64,000 nucleotides of DNA from Diphasiastrum complanatum (GCA_029204225.1 CM055110.1:41273862-41337861); one strand, 5' to 3'. Positions 1 through 12,957 are shown, numbered from the stretch's first letter. Numbers and translations are program-made. The notes: generated from the sequence alone by a model not told the origin.

Positions 1-2050
1 TCTAATCAAGAAATTCTCTCATGATTTACTTGCTTGTTTCAGTCACTATGATCACAATGAACGAATTGTCTTGAGTTCTTTTGATTAGACGTCGTACAAC
101 ACTCTTAATATTAACAATGAAAAAATTTGTGTGAACAATCTTCTAATCCTCTCAATATGGTTGTCACTACTAATGGGTATGAAGAGTTGAAGTGCCATGA
201 AATGATCATGAATTTACTACTCGTTGATGCTTAACTTTCATTAACGATGTTTCCTTTGAAGTGTACTCCTTTTTTTTTAACCTTTGGTTACACTTCGACT
301 ATTTCTAATATAAATGGTATGATGGATTTAGTTATATGACTTGGATTAGACTTGTCTGTTAAAGTCTATATATGCTTATTTATGGACGGTAATGCCCTCA
401 CAATTTGAAATTGACAATGCAATAAATATTTCTCTAAGTTGATACTTAGAATAAGGGATGGTGTTTCAATAAGCATTCTGAAAAGGGTAATGGTAGATAG
501 TTTTTAACTCTACATTAAAACTAGTTTGAATGTAATTGTCTACTTTAGTCGTACTTATGTAATTGTTGACTTTCAAGCACTGATTATACATTGTTAACCT
601 TATAATTTTGTAACTTTGAGTAGAGAAACAATGTCCGACTTTTTACTCATTATATGGACAAAATTAGAGTCACCTAACTTGGCAATAACTACTTGTTGTG
701 ACATGGATAACAACTGAGAATATGTGTAGACACCTGTAGTTCCCACAGTAATGTCTCTATTCTAACATGGTTGTTGTTTCGGATGGATGCAAGTGAGCAT
801 ATTCTCCTCAACTCGGAGCTTTTGCTGGTTGTTAGATTTGGCCAATATGATATCTTTCACTGTGATGACTTTATACGAATTTGATTTACTTTAAGGTTCA
901 TATGCTTGGTATTGTGGTGATAATGTGCAGTTTTGTTTAGATTTGTTAGGTTCAAAAACGCACACGCACACACACATGCACACACAAACACACACACACT
1001 CTTAGAGTTAGAATACATATAAGATGATTGAACCAAAACTATGTTCACTCTTTTGCACTAGTTGGCTAGAATGAGATTAAGAGAAAATTTTGAACTTGCC
1101 ACTAAAAAACACATAAGAGAGAGTTTTGAACTGAAACAACATAGATCAAGCACATGATAAATGAATAATTAAGTTTTGTGGATCTTAATGTAACAACCAC
1201 AAAGATTTCTCAAGCTTTTGAGACTTCACAAGATTGGAATCACTCTCTTAGGACTTGTATTTCCAAGACGAGTCACGAATCATCTTGGCAAGAGCTTCAC
1301 TCAACACTTCAAGGAGCTCATCTCAAAGTACAACCCAACAAATGTTAACATGTATGCTAGGGTGAATAAATTTGAAATGTGTCATTCATATTAATGCATC
1401 AAGTAGAAACAAACACTAGATTGCTACTTAACTCTCCAAAGATGTCCAATGCTCAAAATCGCATTATCTCAAATGATTGTACAATGATGTGATCACAAGC
1501 TTAAAGAGAGAGCTTAGAATTTTTAATTAGGTTATCAAAAACTTTAGGGTTACCCTAAACCTTACGTCTAAAGTCTTATAAAGATGAGTACTTCTGAAAA
1601 AGTGGGTGTGGCACATGCAAGGCTAACAACCCATCACATGCTCCCAAAAAATAGGATTTGACTTCTTCTTTTTTTCTGACATGCAAAACACCAATGTGAA
1701 GCTTTAAGGAGAACATGCAGAAGCTCTTAAAGAGCACGTGTTCTATATTTACAAGTACAAGAGATGTGGCATTTGATCATCCAACTTATTAATAACAGAA
1801 CAAAAAACGAGTTTCTAGTAAAAAAACTGAGTAGACGAGGTATGATAGAACATACATGGCCTATAAATGATTTTGTAATAATAGGGTCGATACCCGACTA
1901 GGGCTAGTTTCAACTCATTGATGCACACATATCAATACCCAGATTAGGGGCAAAAGGATCAATATTAACATGGTATCAATATAGTATTCACATTTACTTG
2001 ATATCCGAATTTTACATATCTAATAAATATTATTCATGGTGCCCCAAAGA
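1..2050. other. Gene-free AT-rich stretch
   Basis: No coding sequence is supported here on either strand. A short imperfect CA tract lies at about 958-1000 and produces a low-complexity minus-strand reading frame that is not a gene. The rest looks like decayed intergenic or transposon sequence, but no domain, LTR end or primer-binding site could be recognised. Confidence 0.5.
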
Positions 2051-2181
2051 CATTGGTGGGCACCAATGAAGTATTGGCCTTTCAAAATCATTCTTATATT
2101 ACATTTACAAAAGTCATGCTTCTCATTAAATGCATACTAGCTTTGAAGAAAAGTCTAATTCTAGAGAAAAAATCTCTCAAT

Positions 2182-2388
<207 letters not shown>

Positions 2389-2666
2389 GGTCTGATGGTG
2401 CGGCTGGTCAGATGGCTCCCTCCATCGCTGCCCCAGCCCGTGATAGTACTTTGCGATGGTGATGGCATCCCAACCTGTGATGGTGGCCTAGCTCCAATAA
2501 TGAGGTGCCCTGATTAATCCATCCATCTATGGCAGATTTACAACAACCTGCTGGTGGTGGATCAGAAGGGCCTCCACCTTTAATTTGCCTCCAACACTTT
2601 CAACATCTGGCAAGCTGTGTGAACATTGTACCTGCAGTTTGTTGAGTTGTAGGTGCCATTGACCAA

Positions 2667-3540
2667 ATGGCAAAAAATCGGAAAGGGGGGACATCTGCAC
2701 CTACTATACCTCAACCTGCACCAGCTACGCCTCAGCCAGCTGCTCCATCTTCACATCCACCTTCACCTTCTCCTTCTCCTTCTCCTTCTTTACCTTTTGC
2801 AATCCCCATCTCTCCGTCAAATCCTATTGGTAATAGTGAATCCACTATAGCCCATCCCTTGACCCCAAATATCCCAGAAGGGAAATCACTTTTGCCTCTA
2901 GCCTTTATGATCTCCATCATTCGTGCAGATCAATTATGTTCTTATGAATATCTCAACAGCCATCGAGAAAAACTTTCCTCTCTTGAAGCTATGATCCACG
3001 GTGTTCAATCACATCTTCAAAAACTGGATTCGTCTATCAATGATCTCAAGCAAGAATTTGCAACTATCAAAATCGAAGCTTCTTCTCATTCGACTACTTC
3101 AAGTAAGATCCAACGGCTTGAAAATCAAGTGGAACAGCATCATACCACTGTCCAATCTTGGGCAGATGTACTTAAAGGTCCTAATATTGTTGTTCTACCA
3201 CCTCCATCTTCATATATCTCAACTACGTTCACCGAGAGCCGTTTGCGAGAGCAAAAGGGTCTTAATGTCCGGAATAGAGGTATTACTAAAACCCATGACG
3301 AATGGAAAGCGAATGATTTACATGATGGTATCATTCGATTTGTAGATATTAAATCTATTGCTATTAATGAGATATCTGAGATTGTTCAGAGTTAGCTTCA
3401 GAGTTAGAGCACTGAAGAGATGCCCAACTGAACTTGTAAATGGTCTTCGTATCATATAATCCTGGACATTATTCTCTTCGTAGTTAGTTTGGTTTTAGTT
3501 GTAAAGAATGTGGGCCACAGGACCATGCACACACATGTAC
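2667..3540 (+). pseudogene. LINE-type (L1-like) ORF1 fragment
   Basis: An open frame of 242 codons (2667-3395) starts with a Pro/Ser-rich segment (residues 5-55). A helical coiled-coil stretch follows (about 95-160), then the motif QSWADVLKG near residue 165 and the beginning of an RRM-like segment (REQKGLNVRNRGI). After stop codons, a zinc-knuckle pattern C-x2-C-x4-H-x3-C is readable at about 3500-3540. This order (basic/Pro-rich, coiled coil, SWAD, RRM, CCHC) is that of plant L1-type ORF1 RNA-binding proteins. The frame is broken before the zinc knuckle and no endonuclease or reverse transcriptase follows, so this is a dead fragment. A gag-like origin is the main alternative. The minus-strand ORF at 19.4-20.1 kb shares the same motif order. 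Confidence 0.55.
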
Positions 3541-3685
3541 CCACACGAGCCACGTACTGGGATCCCACCCCTTCAAGGCAAGCAATTACTTATGGGATAT
3601 TTAGAATTCTCAAGGCCTTCACTGGGCGCTCAAGCCCACGACACTTTCCTATGCGTGGCTTGCAACTAAACATTCCGCAACACTT

Positions 3686-3760
3686 TTTTTTTTTTAGAGC
3701 GAATGACTTGTATTCAAAAGCATTGAAACTGAGCAAATGCTCTTACAATATGTAAACATG
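3686..3760 (-). mobile_element. Probable 3' tail of a LINE or SINE
   Basis: A poly-T run at 3686-3697 is followed by sequence that, on the minus strand, reads into a short A/C-rich segment ending in a poly(A) tract. This looks like the poly(A) end of a non-LTR retroelement inserted in minus orientation. No reverse transcriptase is readable to its right, so it would be a heavily 5'-truncated copy. Confidence 0.35.
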
Positions 3761-3899
3761 AGATAACGTCAAAGAGACGTGTGTGTGAGGGACGTAAGGG
3801 TATGTTGTTTTGACGGCGTTGCTCCATCTTGGTGCCATCTTATCTAATGTACTTGTTCGTCTTATTCGCCTTTGGGCATGGAAAAGACGTTAATAAAGT

Positions 3900-3901
<2 letters not shown>

Positions 3902-3952
<51 letters not shown>
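3902..3952. repeat. (CT)n microsatellite
   Basis: About 25 CT units, uninterrupted, in the 3' flank of the ENT gene. Confidence 0.9.
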
Positions 3953-3956
<4 letters not shown>

Positions 3957-4675
3957 GATGTCCTCTTGAATCCTGAGAGTTGTTGATCCTTCATCCAATG
4001 TAAAGTTTTGAGGATATATCACCTTGATAAAAAAACCCATTTGGCATCATTAATCTCGTTGACTCCACTAGCAAAGCCTAAGGTCAAGAACTCCATTATG
4101 CATGAGTAAGGACAACCATAATGATGAATTTTGCATATGCTCGTGCCCAAATGACATGGAGATGCTACAGATCACAAGCCTCATGATTGTATAAATCACT
4201 ACTATGTTACTGCATATATGCTCTGGAAACAGACCCGACATCGGACAGAGTACGCAGCCAAAAAATACTTGCTCATTATATAAACAGTGTTAATACAAGG
4301 AGGCACATTTTGCCTACTGCATAATCCACAGTCAGCTGGTTTCGAGCTTTATGAGAAACGAAGAGTGAATTTAATGCATGCATTAGGAACATAGAAGCTG
4401 ACTCGGTCGGAGACCCTCATGAATTCATCTTCAATCATGAAAAAATAAATTAACTACAAAACTGAAAAGCACTGGTCCAAATCAGTGGATCGGTTAATTG
4501 TCATCTTACAAAGCGATTCAACTGGAAGATACAGGGGTTTCAGTTTACCCTGCTTCAGAATCCGATGAATGCATGCTCTTGTAGGGACAAGTCAACATAT
4601 CGAAGTCTTTTCATTGTGGCCAACCTCATGGGCATCAAGAGATCGGCACGCAAGGGAAATTTCAGAAGTAAAAGG

Positions 4676-7600
4676 CTACCACCCTTTGCCTATTAGCCAT
4701 AGCCAGTCGAGGGTTACTCCCGCAAATATTCCACTCAAGAGGAATAGCACCAATATATTGCCTAATGCATTTTGTTCTGGTCCCTACAAAGCATACAAGA
4801 TATCCTCAATAAAAATATTTTCAAGACTAAAACATATGAATTGCAGCAGATTTGAATTCTGGCAAATTCCCGAATGCATTGTGCGATAAACATTAAATGT
4901 TGAGAAGCAGGAGAGACATTGCGATAGCAATTTTTCTCAAAACATCTTCAAATATCCAACTATAAGCAAGGTAAAACCATGAATACCTTGTAGCCATTTG
5001 GAGCACTGATAAAAACACAAACTGTAAGGTAACCATTGGTTAATCCAAGCACAATGCAGAGTGTCAGCATCCAGCCTTCGTTACCATACTTGGAGGTGAA
5101 ATAAAAGGCCGGAATCAATCCAAAACGAAGAAAGCAAAACACCATAATGCCCATTCGTGATTCCAGTTTAAGAAACTTTATAAGTGGAATATAACGTCCA
5201 ATCAGGTCTCCACAATTGAACATAGCAATCAACACGACGACATACCTGAAAGTACACATAAGGACAACCATAAATTTCGCTATTTGTATATTTATTACAA
5301 AGCTGACAATTTATATCTAAAACATGTACTTAGAATGACAGCTCTTCGTAGAGCTGTCTCACCAAGTGCCCAATTGGTGATGGCCAGTATCTTCCGCAAG
5401 AAATCCTGGGAATATGGAAAGGGTCAGCACATAAATGAGAAGAAGATCGATAGCATAATCTAGATTTTGGTGAAGAAGCTCTTTATTGCTCAAGCGAGTC
5501 AGAGCCTTGTTGGTTTCCATGTCCTGCAAAAATGAAAGCATTTCAAACAAATTGCAAAGTTGCAAACTCCCACATAAATGGCAAGCCATATACACTAGCA
5601 GACGATTAATTAAACTTAACTGCAGGCTGCCTGCCAGAAAAATGATAAACCGGGTAGATCAGAAGCTTCTTTCTATCAGTTCTTATGATTCCATTTGTTA
5701 TAATTTACCACAGTAGCCACATACTCCAGCATTCAAAGTTCAAATATTTGAGAATGTAATGATGTCTAGAGACAAATTACTGAACAGGTGCAAAATCACA
5801 TCTTTACCAAGTAACTGACTTCTACAAATCATCTGAATAAATTTCTCCATAAAAGTTTAGATGCTCAACCTTCTCAAAGGAAAAACTTTCCAGACATAAA
5901 ATTGCTTGCAATTAAAGGAGGACTAGATACTTTTAAATCTTACTTTTGAGGATTGTAAGTCTATTTCATACACTACAACCTGCTTATCATCCAAAGGTCG
6001 GTCATCCAAGGGTTGGCTAAGTTGGTTAGCTTGGCATCCAAAGTATCTTCGGTCCCAGGTTCAAGCCCCCCTTGGAAACCAAGATGCACTACAAGCAGCT
6101 TACTCAAATTGAATATTCAACACTCTTTTTATCAGAGAAACTGGATTGTGATTAGTTCATAGAAAACTTATACAGAGAATGGCCAAAACTTCGATAGAAG
6201 GTACATACGTTGGAATTCTCATGAACGATGATGCCACCGGCAGCCAGATCAGCATTCACAGTTTTGGATCCCTCAGAAGCAGCCTTTTTCCTGTAGTACT
6301 TCACCAGCTCAAGGCGTGGAAATACGAGAGCATAAAGTCCCAAGCAAAGCAGCATGAAGGCAGCCGAGATGAAAAAAAAAGTGACTGCAAAGAAAACAAT
6401 TCCGAGCAGGCCTTCAATGGTAAGAAACAGGAAATATTGGCAGCATAACCTATTTCATGCTGTTAATTGCTGGTTTTTCTTGAAGGTAATTCTTTCCGAG
6501 GTAATCCTTTCAAACACAGCATAGTTCCTCATCAATCTCCAAATATACAAGCATTCACGCAACACAATTATTGCTTACATGATCAATTCAAAAGCAGTCC
6601 TTCTACATAATCACCCTCTCCAAAAAAAATCAAAATAAAAAAGCTTTGGGCTCTTTCAAAGGAAGAGCAAAGATTAGTTAGAGTCAGACACCTAATGTTT
6701 TCAACACCTACCAACTGAAGCTTAATTACACTTGGTTTTGAATAAAATCAGAACTTCCATTTGCTGATTTATGAATAGAAAACCCTACATTCCTTCAACA
6801 TTTATAAAAAGTATCAAGCTCCCTCCAAGGCACTTCCCAGCTTGAAGTTATCTCCTATTATTGGTAGTCAAGACTAAAGAGATTTTCTTGAATTTGTGTT
6901 ATGTACAAGGAAAGTCCTAGATATGTACACGAGCAAAAAAACACCCAGATAATACTTTTCACGAAGTACGATACAACTGACAGGGTTAATTGCTTACGAG
7001 CTCCTTTGCGTAAACCTTTCCTTTCGCTGCTAAAACTGGCCTTTGTAACTAAGCGCAAACATGAAGTAATCACACCAGAGGCTGCCAGACCTGCAGAAAA
7101 GGACTGCATTGACACACTGATGTTCATCAGAACTGAAATAGCTGACAATTCAATCAAATCATCATTGGCTTTAATTGGGGAAATAATAGAAAAGAGAAAA
7201 AAAGAATAATGCAGGAGTTCACCCAGAAAGCTTCACAACACTCAGGATCTTTATATGAAAAAAAAAGAATGCAAATCTTTCACGTCAGAGCTTTGTTACA
7301 TGTTTGAGCAAATCTTAGGGATGTTTTCAAGATTGTTGACAAACACAATCTGAAACATTATGACCGGCATTTTTTCTTTTAGTTGCTTTTTCCCATTTGC
7401 TTATTTTTATAATCCAATTTTTGGGAGCATCCACATCTACATTCATACATTGATGGCTGGTATCACCAAGCAAATTCTGGCAGGCATTTTGACTCATTTT
7501 TCACTTTTGAGCAAAGTCCTGTCACACCATAACTTTTGTCTGTTTGTTTAAAGATGATCCTTTGTACCATAAACTTGAATATATCAATGATGTGGCAAAT

Positions 7601-8745
7601 CACATTCAATGAATAAAATGACATCAGTTACCCGGTTCAATGCTTAATTGTCAATTGTGAATAATTGATGTAATTGTGCTGTCTCAACAGGACCTTGACC
7701 AGTTTGCACATAAGAAATGGAATGTCTGGTTTGAGAGAGATATTCTGTCTGGTTTAGCTTATATGAGAAGCATACACTTTTGTCACCTTCTAGAGTCTTT
7801 TTAGGGTGAGAGTAATTAGTTTTTTCCCAGAAATACTCTAGTCAGATCTTGACCCACTCAGCATAGAACAATGATGATTGAATCTATATAATTTTTTAGG
7901 TTTTGCTCAAGTGGATCATTCTCCTGAAGATGCTTCACAGTTAAACTCAACCTTATACACTCTCATTACAGAGAGCAAGCAACATTCACATGTTCTTGCT
8001 AAATTTAACTCATTCAAACTCTGAATAAAGTACACAGCTATTGAGAGAGCTTTAGGGGCCACGAGTGAATTTGGAGGCATATAGAGTATGTGGTTCTTAC
8101 AGACATTTCAAGGAAGCATGCGAGATAATTGGATTCTCTTTGTCATATAACAGAAATCAATGCACACTTGCCTGGACAAACTCAGGCTGCATAAATGATA
8201 GATCTCCAATCATGCCTCCCTGTACATGTGCGTCTGCAACACCGAACCCCCCACTTAATAAACAAATGCCAATAAATACTCCAATACCTCCATGCCCTGA
8301 ACTTGCTAAATCCAGCTGCCATAAGAAGCAATGCAAAAATTTCAGTCATATGAAAAACAGGAACCGTAGAGTCTCAACTTCAGCTTGACGACCACAGTTT
8401 TCTTGCTCTGCTGATGCTCCACAATGCTCTAAAATATTGTGGTGAATAGAATAGATATCGTAAGTTGCTCTCAACTGTAATACTCACCAGTGGAATGATC
8501 AACACACAGACAAAAAACAGAGTGTAGCCAAATATGATTCGAAGCCTAGTATTTATCCTGGCTTCATAGAAGGTAAGGATAAATATTGTTGTCAGTGCAA
8601 ATGGCTGATACACCAATGTCAGCACTCGAGCTGGATGATAGTGCTGCAAAACATTACACAAAACTGTACAGATTAAATCAGAGGAGAATAGAATTTTCAT
8701 TCAATCGACTACAATTCGCCATATAAGCAGCAAGTAAAAAAGAGA

Positions 8746-8837
<92 letters not shown>

Positions 8838-10474
8838 AGCAAATATCACTTAAAATCTGAAGGGCAGGTTAGCCTCATAAATAAGAGTGTGTTCTACAAA
8901 AAAATGAACTGGCTGCTAATTGCAAATCCGTTGCTGACACAAATATTGAGCTTTTATTCCTTTGCAGAGAGCAGTGCTGTGGACCTAGTCTGCCAACAAA
9001 AGAAAAACGACTTGACAGCACCATAAGAAGGAAAGCTAACATTGGATAATGACAAGACAGCGTAAAGAATTTGGTTTTCATCAAATGAACATACCAAGTT
9101 TCAAGTACAGAAGACCAAAAGAGGATTCCATTGCAATGAAACAGTCTATCCTGGTATGATCATAAAAAGCCATCTCGAGAGGCTTGTTGTTAAGGACTCG
9201 ATAGTTCTAAAGCGTGGAGGATGAGTAGTCTAATTGTGACTCAATCATGATATTGTTATTGTTGCATGTAAAAGGCACCTCGAGGTAGAGGAAAGCAGAT
9301 AAGAAGGTTGATTGAGCATTGAACATCGAACTTCGTTATGGTAACTTTAGACCAGAAAGCTAGCAATAGTTTGAATTTAAGAGATTATACCGGGAAAATG
9401 GTCACATAGTAATCTTCAACAGTAAGCATGCTGTTCCAGGAGAACAAACAGCCAATCCCCAGCAACCAGCAAACAACATAAGCCGGATACCTTCCCTGCA
9501 CTCCAAATGACAAAGATGCTCAGAGCTTATGCAAAATCTAGATTGATATGTGAAAAATACGATTCACAGTTCACGTTTTTGCACTCAAACTATAAGCACT
9601 GTCTCTTCTCACGCATGGATATGAAGTTGCGGCCACTTAAACTGCCAAAGCACGGCAATGAGATCCAATTTGAGGTTCGATATTTGACTTTAGCGAAACA
9701 CATCAAACACAGTATAACGCAAAGTCTACTGTTATTGTTGTAAATACATAAGAAAAATCTAATTTTTTTGACGCGAAGGAAAAAAAAGGTCTAATAGAAC
9801 GAAATTGCGTAGCACAAATCCGTTCAGAGAGGCTCTATTTTAATTTTACTAGCTGACTTTAGCAATAAACATCAAACACCTTATAATGAAAAGTCTAATA
9901 GAAAACAAATAAAGGTCCAATATTACGAAATTCGGAGCACAATAACTTCGAGGGAGTCTAAAATTGGAGTAGGATGATAACTTAATCGAGAAACGCAGTA
10001 TAATTTATTGTGATCCAAGAGAACAAAGAAAGTCAAATATTACGAAAATTCAGAGCACAATACTTTCGAGTTGAGGTATAACATCAACCTCAGCAATAAA
10101 AACAGTCGAATGAAACTCTAACAATATGATGCAAGAGAACGAAAATAGTGTAAATCATGAAAATATGAAGCGCAATACCTTCGAGTGAGTCTAAAATTGA
10201 GGTAGGATAATAGACTTAATTAACAAACATCAAACACAGTATTCGACTTTAAATGCAAGAGAACTGAAAAAGTAAAATACCATGAAAATACAAGGCGCAA
10301 TGCTTTCGAACTGAGGGATAACATCAGCTTCAGCAAAAAGCATAAAAAGCAGACAATTGGAAGTCTAACATTAAGATGCAAGAGAACGAAAATAGTCCAA
10401 AATCACGAAAATACGAAGCACAAAACCTTGGCAGGAGGCTCATCCTGATAATTTTTCTCGCTTGTGTCCGTCAT
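4676..10474 (-). CDS. Equilibrative nucleoside transporter (ENT/SLC29 family), nine exons
   Basis: A complete ENT gene, read on the minus strand. Exons: 10427-10474, 9391-9495, 8488-8643, 8172-8315, 6998-7103, 6209-6384, 5363-5523, 4987-5245, 4676-4783. They total 1263 nt: 420 residues plus TAG, normal for plant ENTs. Phases join without a break. Family signatures in order: GRYPAYVVCW and LFSWNSML (exon 2, TM1), HPARVLTLVYQP (exon 3), ADAHVQGGMIGD (exon 4), AGLAASGVITS (exon 5), VFPRLELVKYY before the central loop (exon 6), LTLSIFPGF (exon 7), CGDLIGRYIPL and LGLTNGYLTV (exon 8), GPEQNALGN (exon 9). ENTs are multi-pass membrane carriers of nucleosides and nucleobases; plant members are commonly proton-coupled at the plasma membrane. 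Substrate and location are inferred from the family. The start at 10474 precedes a short hydrophilic N-terminus spliced directly to TM1. Introns use GT-AG except intron 4 (after exon 4), which has a GC donor. No lesion is seen, so the gene is probably functional. Confidence 0.93.
8751..8839. repeat. (CT)n(CA)n compound microsatellite in ENT intron 2
   Basis: About 30 CT units run directly into about 14 CA units, inside the intron between exons 2 and 3 of the ENT gene. Confidence 0.92.
9760..10426. repeat. ~120-bp tandem repeat filling ENT intron 1
   Basis: About six degenerate units, anchored by a GCACAA/GCGCAA motif at about 9812, 9937, 10055, 10170, 10295 and 10418 (spacings 115-125 bp). 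Units share an AGAGAACGAAAATAGT-like block followed by a CACGAAAATACGAAG-like block. The last unit runs up to the exon 1 splice donor at 10426. Read on the minus strand, several units carry their own donor-like GT in the same relative position. Confidence 0.75.
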
Positions 10475-10971
10475 CACTAACGATCAACAAAAACTGAATT
10501 AGTTCGCACAAACTTTTGCTCGAACCACACAGATCTTTCTCGCATTCCCTGTTCCTTTTATCCTTAACAGCAAATCTTCCGATCCATGTGCGATGTAATA
10601 AATCACGATAATCATGGCAAGGCGAGGCGAGAACGAGGGTAGGAGGATCCGGGCCAAGCTATTGTCGCCATCGCCAAGGTATCTCGGCCTCGCCCTGCTG
10701 CTGCGCTGAATTAATAAAGTCACTGCCATTTCCTCTACGGTGGTGGATGGCGGGTCCGGGGGTCTCGATCCAACTTAGGCTCCATATCTCAATCCACAGT
10801 CAAAAAATAAGACATCTACCTAGATTCCACGCAGCCCTAGGTTGCCACCTTTGACTATTTGACATAATAAAGGAAGTGGCCCCACCTTCACATTTTATTT
10901 ATCCTCCTCCAAAATTTGGAGTTAGATTCCAATGAAGTAGTAATAAACCCCACACAATAACTAGAAAAATA

Positions 10972-11029
<58 letters not shown>

Positions 11030-11110
11030 CCAAGCATCAAACCAGTGTTTCAATTGGCAACCTTCTAACTTTTGAACTCACTTCAAGAGCAATCTTATCG
11101 TTCATTTGCA
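10475..11110. other. 5' flank of the ENT gene
   Basis: This holds the presumed 5' UTR and promoter of the ENT gene. A minus-strand frame (10499-10729) ends before the ENT start and shows no domain, so it is regarded as leader sequence. A CT microsatellite lies at about 10976-11027. No TATA box was identified with confidence. Confidence 0.5.
10976..11027. repeat. (CT)n microsatellite
   Basis: About 26 CT units, about 500 bp upstream of the ENT start codon. Confidence 0.9.
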
Positions 11111-11111
11111 G

Positions 11112-11180
11112 TTGGACTCCATAGGGTTGAAGATCTTCTTTGTGGTTGGACTCATACGGTTGAAGATCTTCTTTGTTACG
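11112..11180. repeat. Short tandem duplication, ~34-bp unit
   Basis: Two adjacent near-identical copies of a unit beginning GTTGGACTC and ending GAAGATCTTCTTTGT. The second differs by a few bases. It lies in gene-free sequence. Confidence 0.8.
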
Positions 11181-11529
11181 GCATGTATTATCCAACATAT
11201 AATGTTGATGTATCCTTTATTTATCCATGCTTGCACAAAGGAGCAGGTTTGAATGACAATCAATCAGGTAGGGAGCCCACCCCTGGATTATAGTTGCTCC
11301 TATGTAAGTTCAATCATCATAAAACTTCATATGTCGATTTTCATAGTGCATAAGTTTCAAAATCACAAATTTTTTTTGGCAAATGCAAGTTTTAATAAGT
11401 GCATGACACGACTTGAAATTTGAAGGTTAAATCTTTGCAAGTTCCAAGATTTATATATTAGTACTGAATACAATGATATTTAAATTGAAACTCAAAAACT
11501 TCAAACTTCAAATACTTTTCTCTTTAGCA

Positions 11530-12310
11530 TATGCCACCTCAAGAGCTTGGCCCAAAGTTTGACACTTGGACAATGGGCCAAATTGCCAACTTCCAACTTA
11601 GAATTGTCCATTCCATAACTTTTCCAATCTAAATCCAACTTTTCAACTTCCAAACTTTCAAATCTTTAGATTTAAGGCTTCATGTGTTTGTTGTGGTCTT
11701 GGCTTCATAGGAATTGAAAGAATTTGAAGGGCCATTGGCCATGATCTATCAAGATTTTGTCATGTACTTTTAGTACATCAGTGCTTTTCAAGGAAATATA
11801 TTATCCATTGTAAGCTTTGTAGGCTCAAAAAGAGCTATTAGCCTTAAAAACAAGGCGGTTCCCTCTTTAGGCCCTCCAAAGTAATTAATAAGGATAATAG
11901 GCCAATAAGGGCCCAAAGTACATTAAATAATATTTAACAAGGGTTAACTATCTCTCAAGATAATTGTGTTTAGTTAAGTAAGAGCATTGTCTATAACTAA
12001 GGAAGAGAGATCAACTTTTGAATCTTTTGGCTCATTTGCAAATGAGATCTCTAAGCTTCATCTTGTGAATGTGAGACTTGGGGATTTTCTAGGTCTCATG
12101 TGTCTTATCTACATGAATCCATGCTTCACTCCATGTTATGTAATCCTTCTTTCATTCCTAATGTAATTCCATGGAGATCCTTGTGTCATTTGCTTTCTAT
12201 GAACATGCTATCTTGAATGCTTTGCATTTCTCTTGCTATTAGCTTTACTTTCATTATTATTGCTATTAGATTGGATTTGGCACATGAAATTTCTTGGTAT
12301 TAGAGCCTAA
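11530..12310 (+). mobile_element. Orphan copia 5' LTR end with primer-binding site
   Basis: The sequence TTGGTATTAGAGCC at about 12294-12307 matches the usual Ty1/copia primer-binding site for initiator Met-tRNA. It marks the right edge of a plus-strand 5' LTR. The preceding ~700 bp has the CT/AT-rich texture of such LTRs, but the left edge could not be fixed. The internal region continues only to about 12.57 kb, where a copia RNase H fragment in the opposite orientation begins, so the element is truncated. Confidence 0.5.
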
Positions 12311-12579
12311 GATCCATGATACATGGAATTCACATTCTGTGTTGTTCAGACCTAGATTTGGCACACTTTTGAATTTTCAGGTCTGTTCAGACAAATTTTC
12401 CGCATTCAATTTCATTTCAAATTTTTAATTTGATTCCATATACTTTTAGAGCTTTGTGTTAGCTTTCATTTTCACCAATTTTCAAGAAATTTGGGTAAAG
12501 GATGCAAAAGTTATTGCAATTTTTTCAAAAGCTGTCAAAATAGGTGATTACAAATTGGCTTTCACTTTGTTTGAATTTT

Positions 12580-12957
12580 TCAGATTTGATTTGAGTTTTT
12601 CATCTTAATTTCTTTACATGAAATGATAAGCCACTTCAATATGCTTGCTCCTTGCATGAAAAATAGGATTGCTTGACAATCTTTGGGCTGAAAGGTTTCA
12701 CAAAAGATGAATGGACTCTCTGAAAAATCCAACCAGTGAAAATCCATTACCATCCTTTTGATCCAAAGCATCTCCTTTGTGCATGAAGTAAAGGCTTTGT
12801 ACTTGGCCTCACTAGAAGATAATGAGATTGTTGCTTGATTTTCAAGAGAGTGCTTTTTGACCATATATTGCTCTCACAAATTGTCATTGACTTGAGCAAA
12901 GGCAAAAGACTTACAAGGTGGAATGTATCGTTGGTATGTAAGGTCACCAACAGGTTA
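12580..12957 (-). pseudogene. Copia RNase H fragment
   Basis: The minus strand reads ENQATISLSSSEAKYKAF and KEMLWIKRM, the standard copia RNase H block, followed by a decayed match to the terminal KHIEV-type segment. There are stops and frame changes. It is probably the 3' part of the same minus-strand copia element whose integrase and reverse transcriptase lie at 14.44-16.18 kb; the stretch between (12.96-14.44 kb) would then be an insertion or replacement. Confidence 0.7.

Noticed and set aside
10499-10729. A 76-codon minus-strand frame upstream of the ENT gene as the true N-terminus
   Set aside because: It terminates before the ENT ATG at 10474 and has no similarity to ENT N-termini; the 10474 start splices in frame to TM1.
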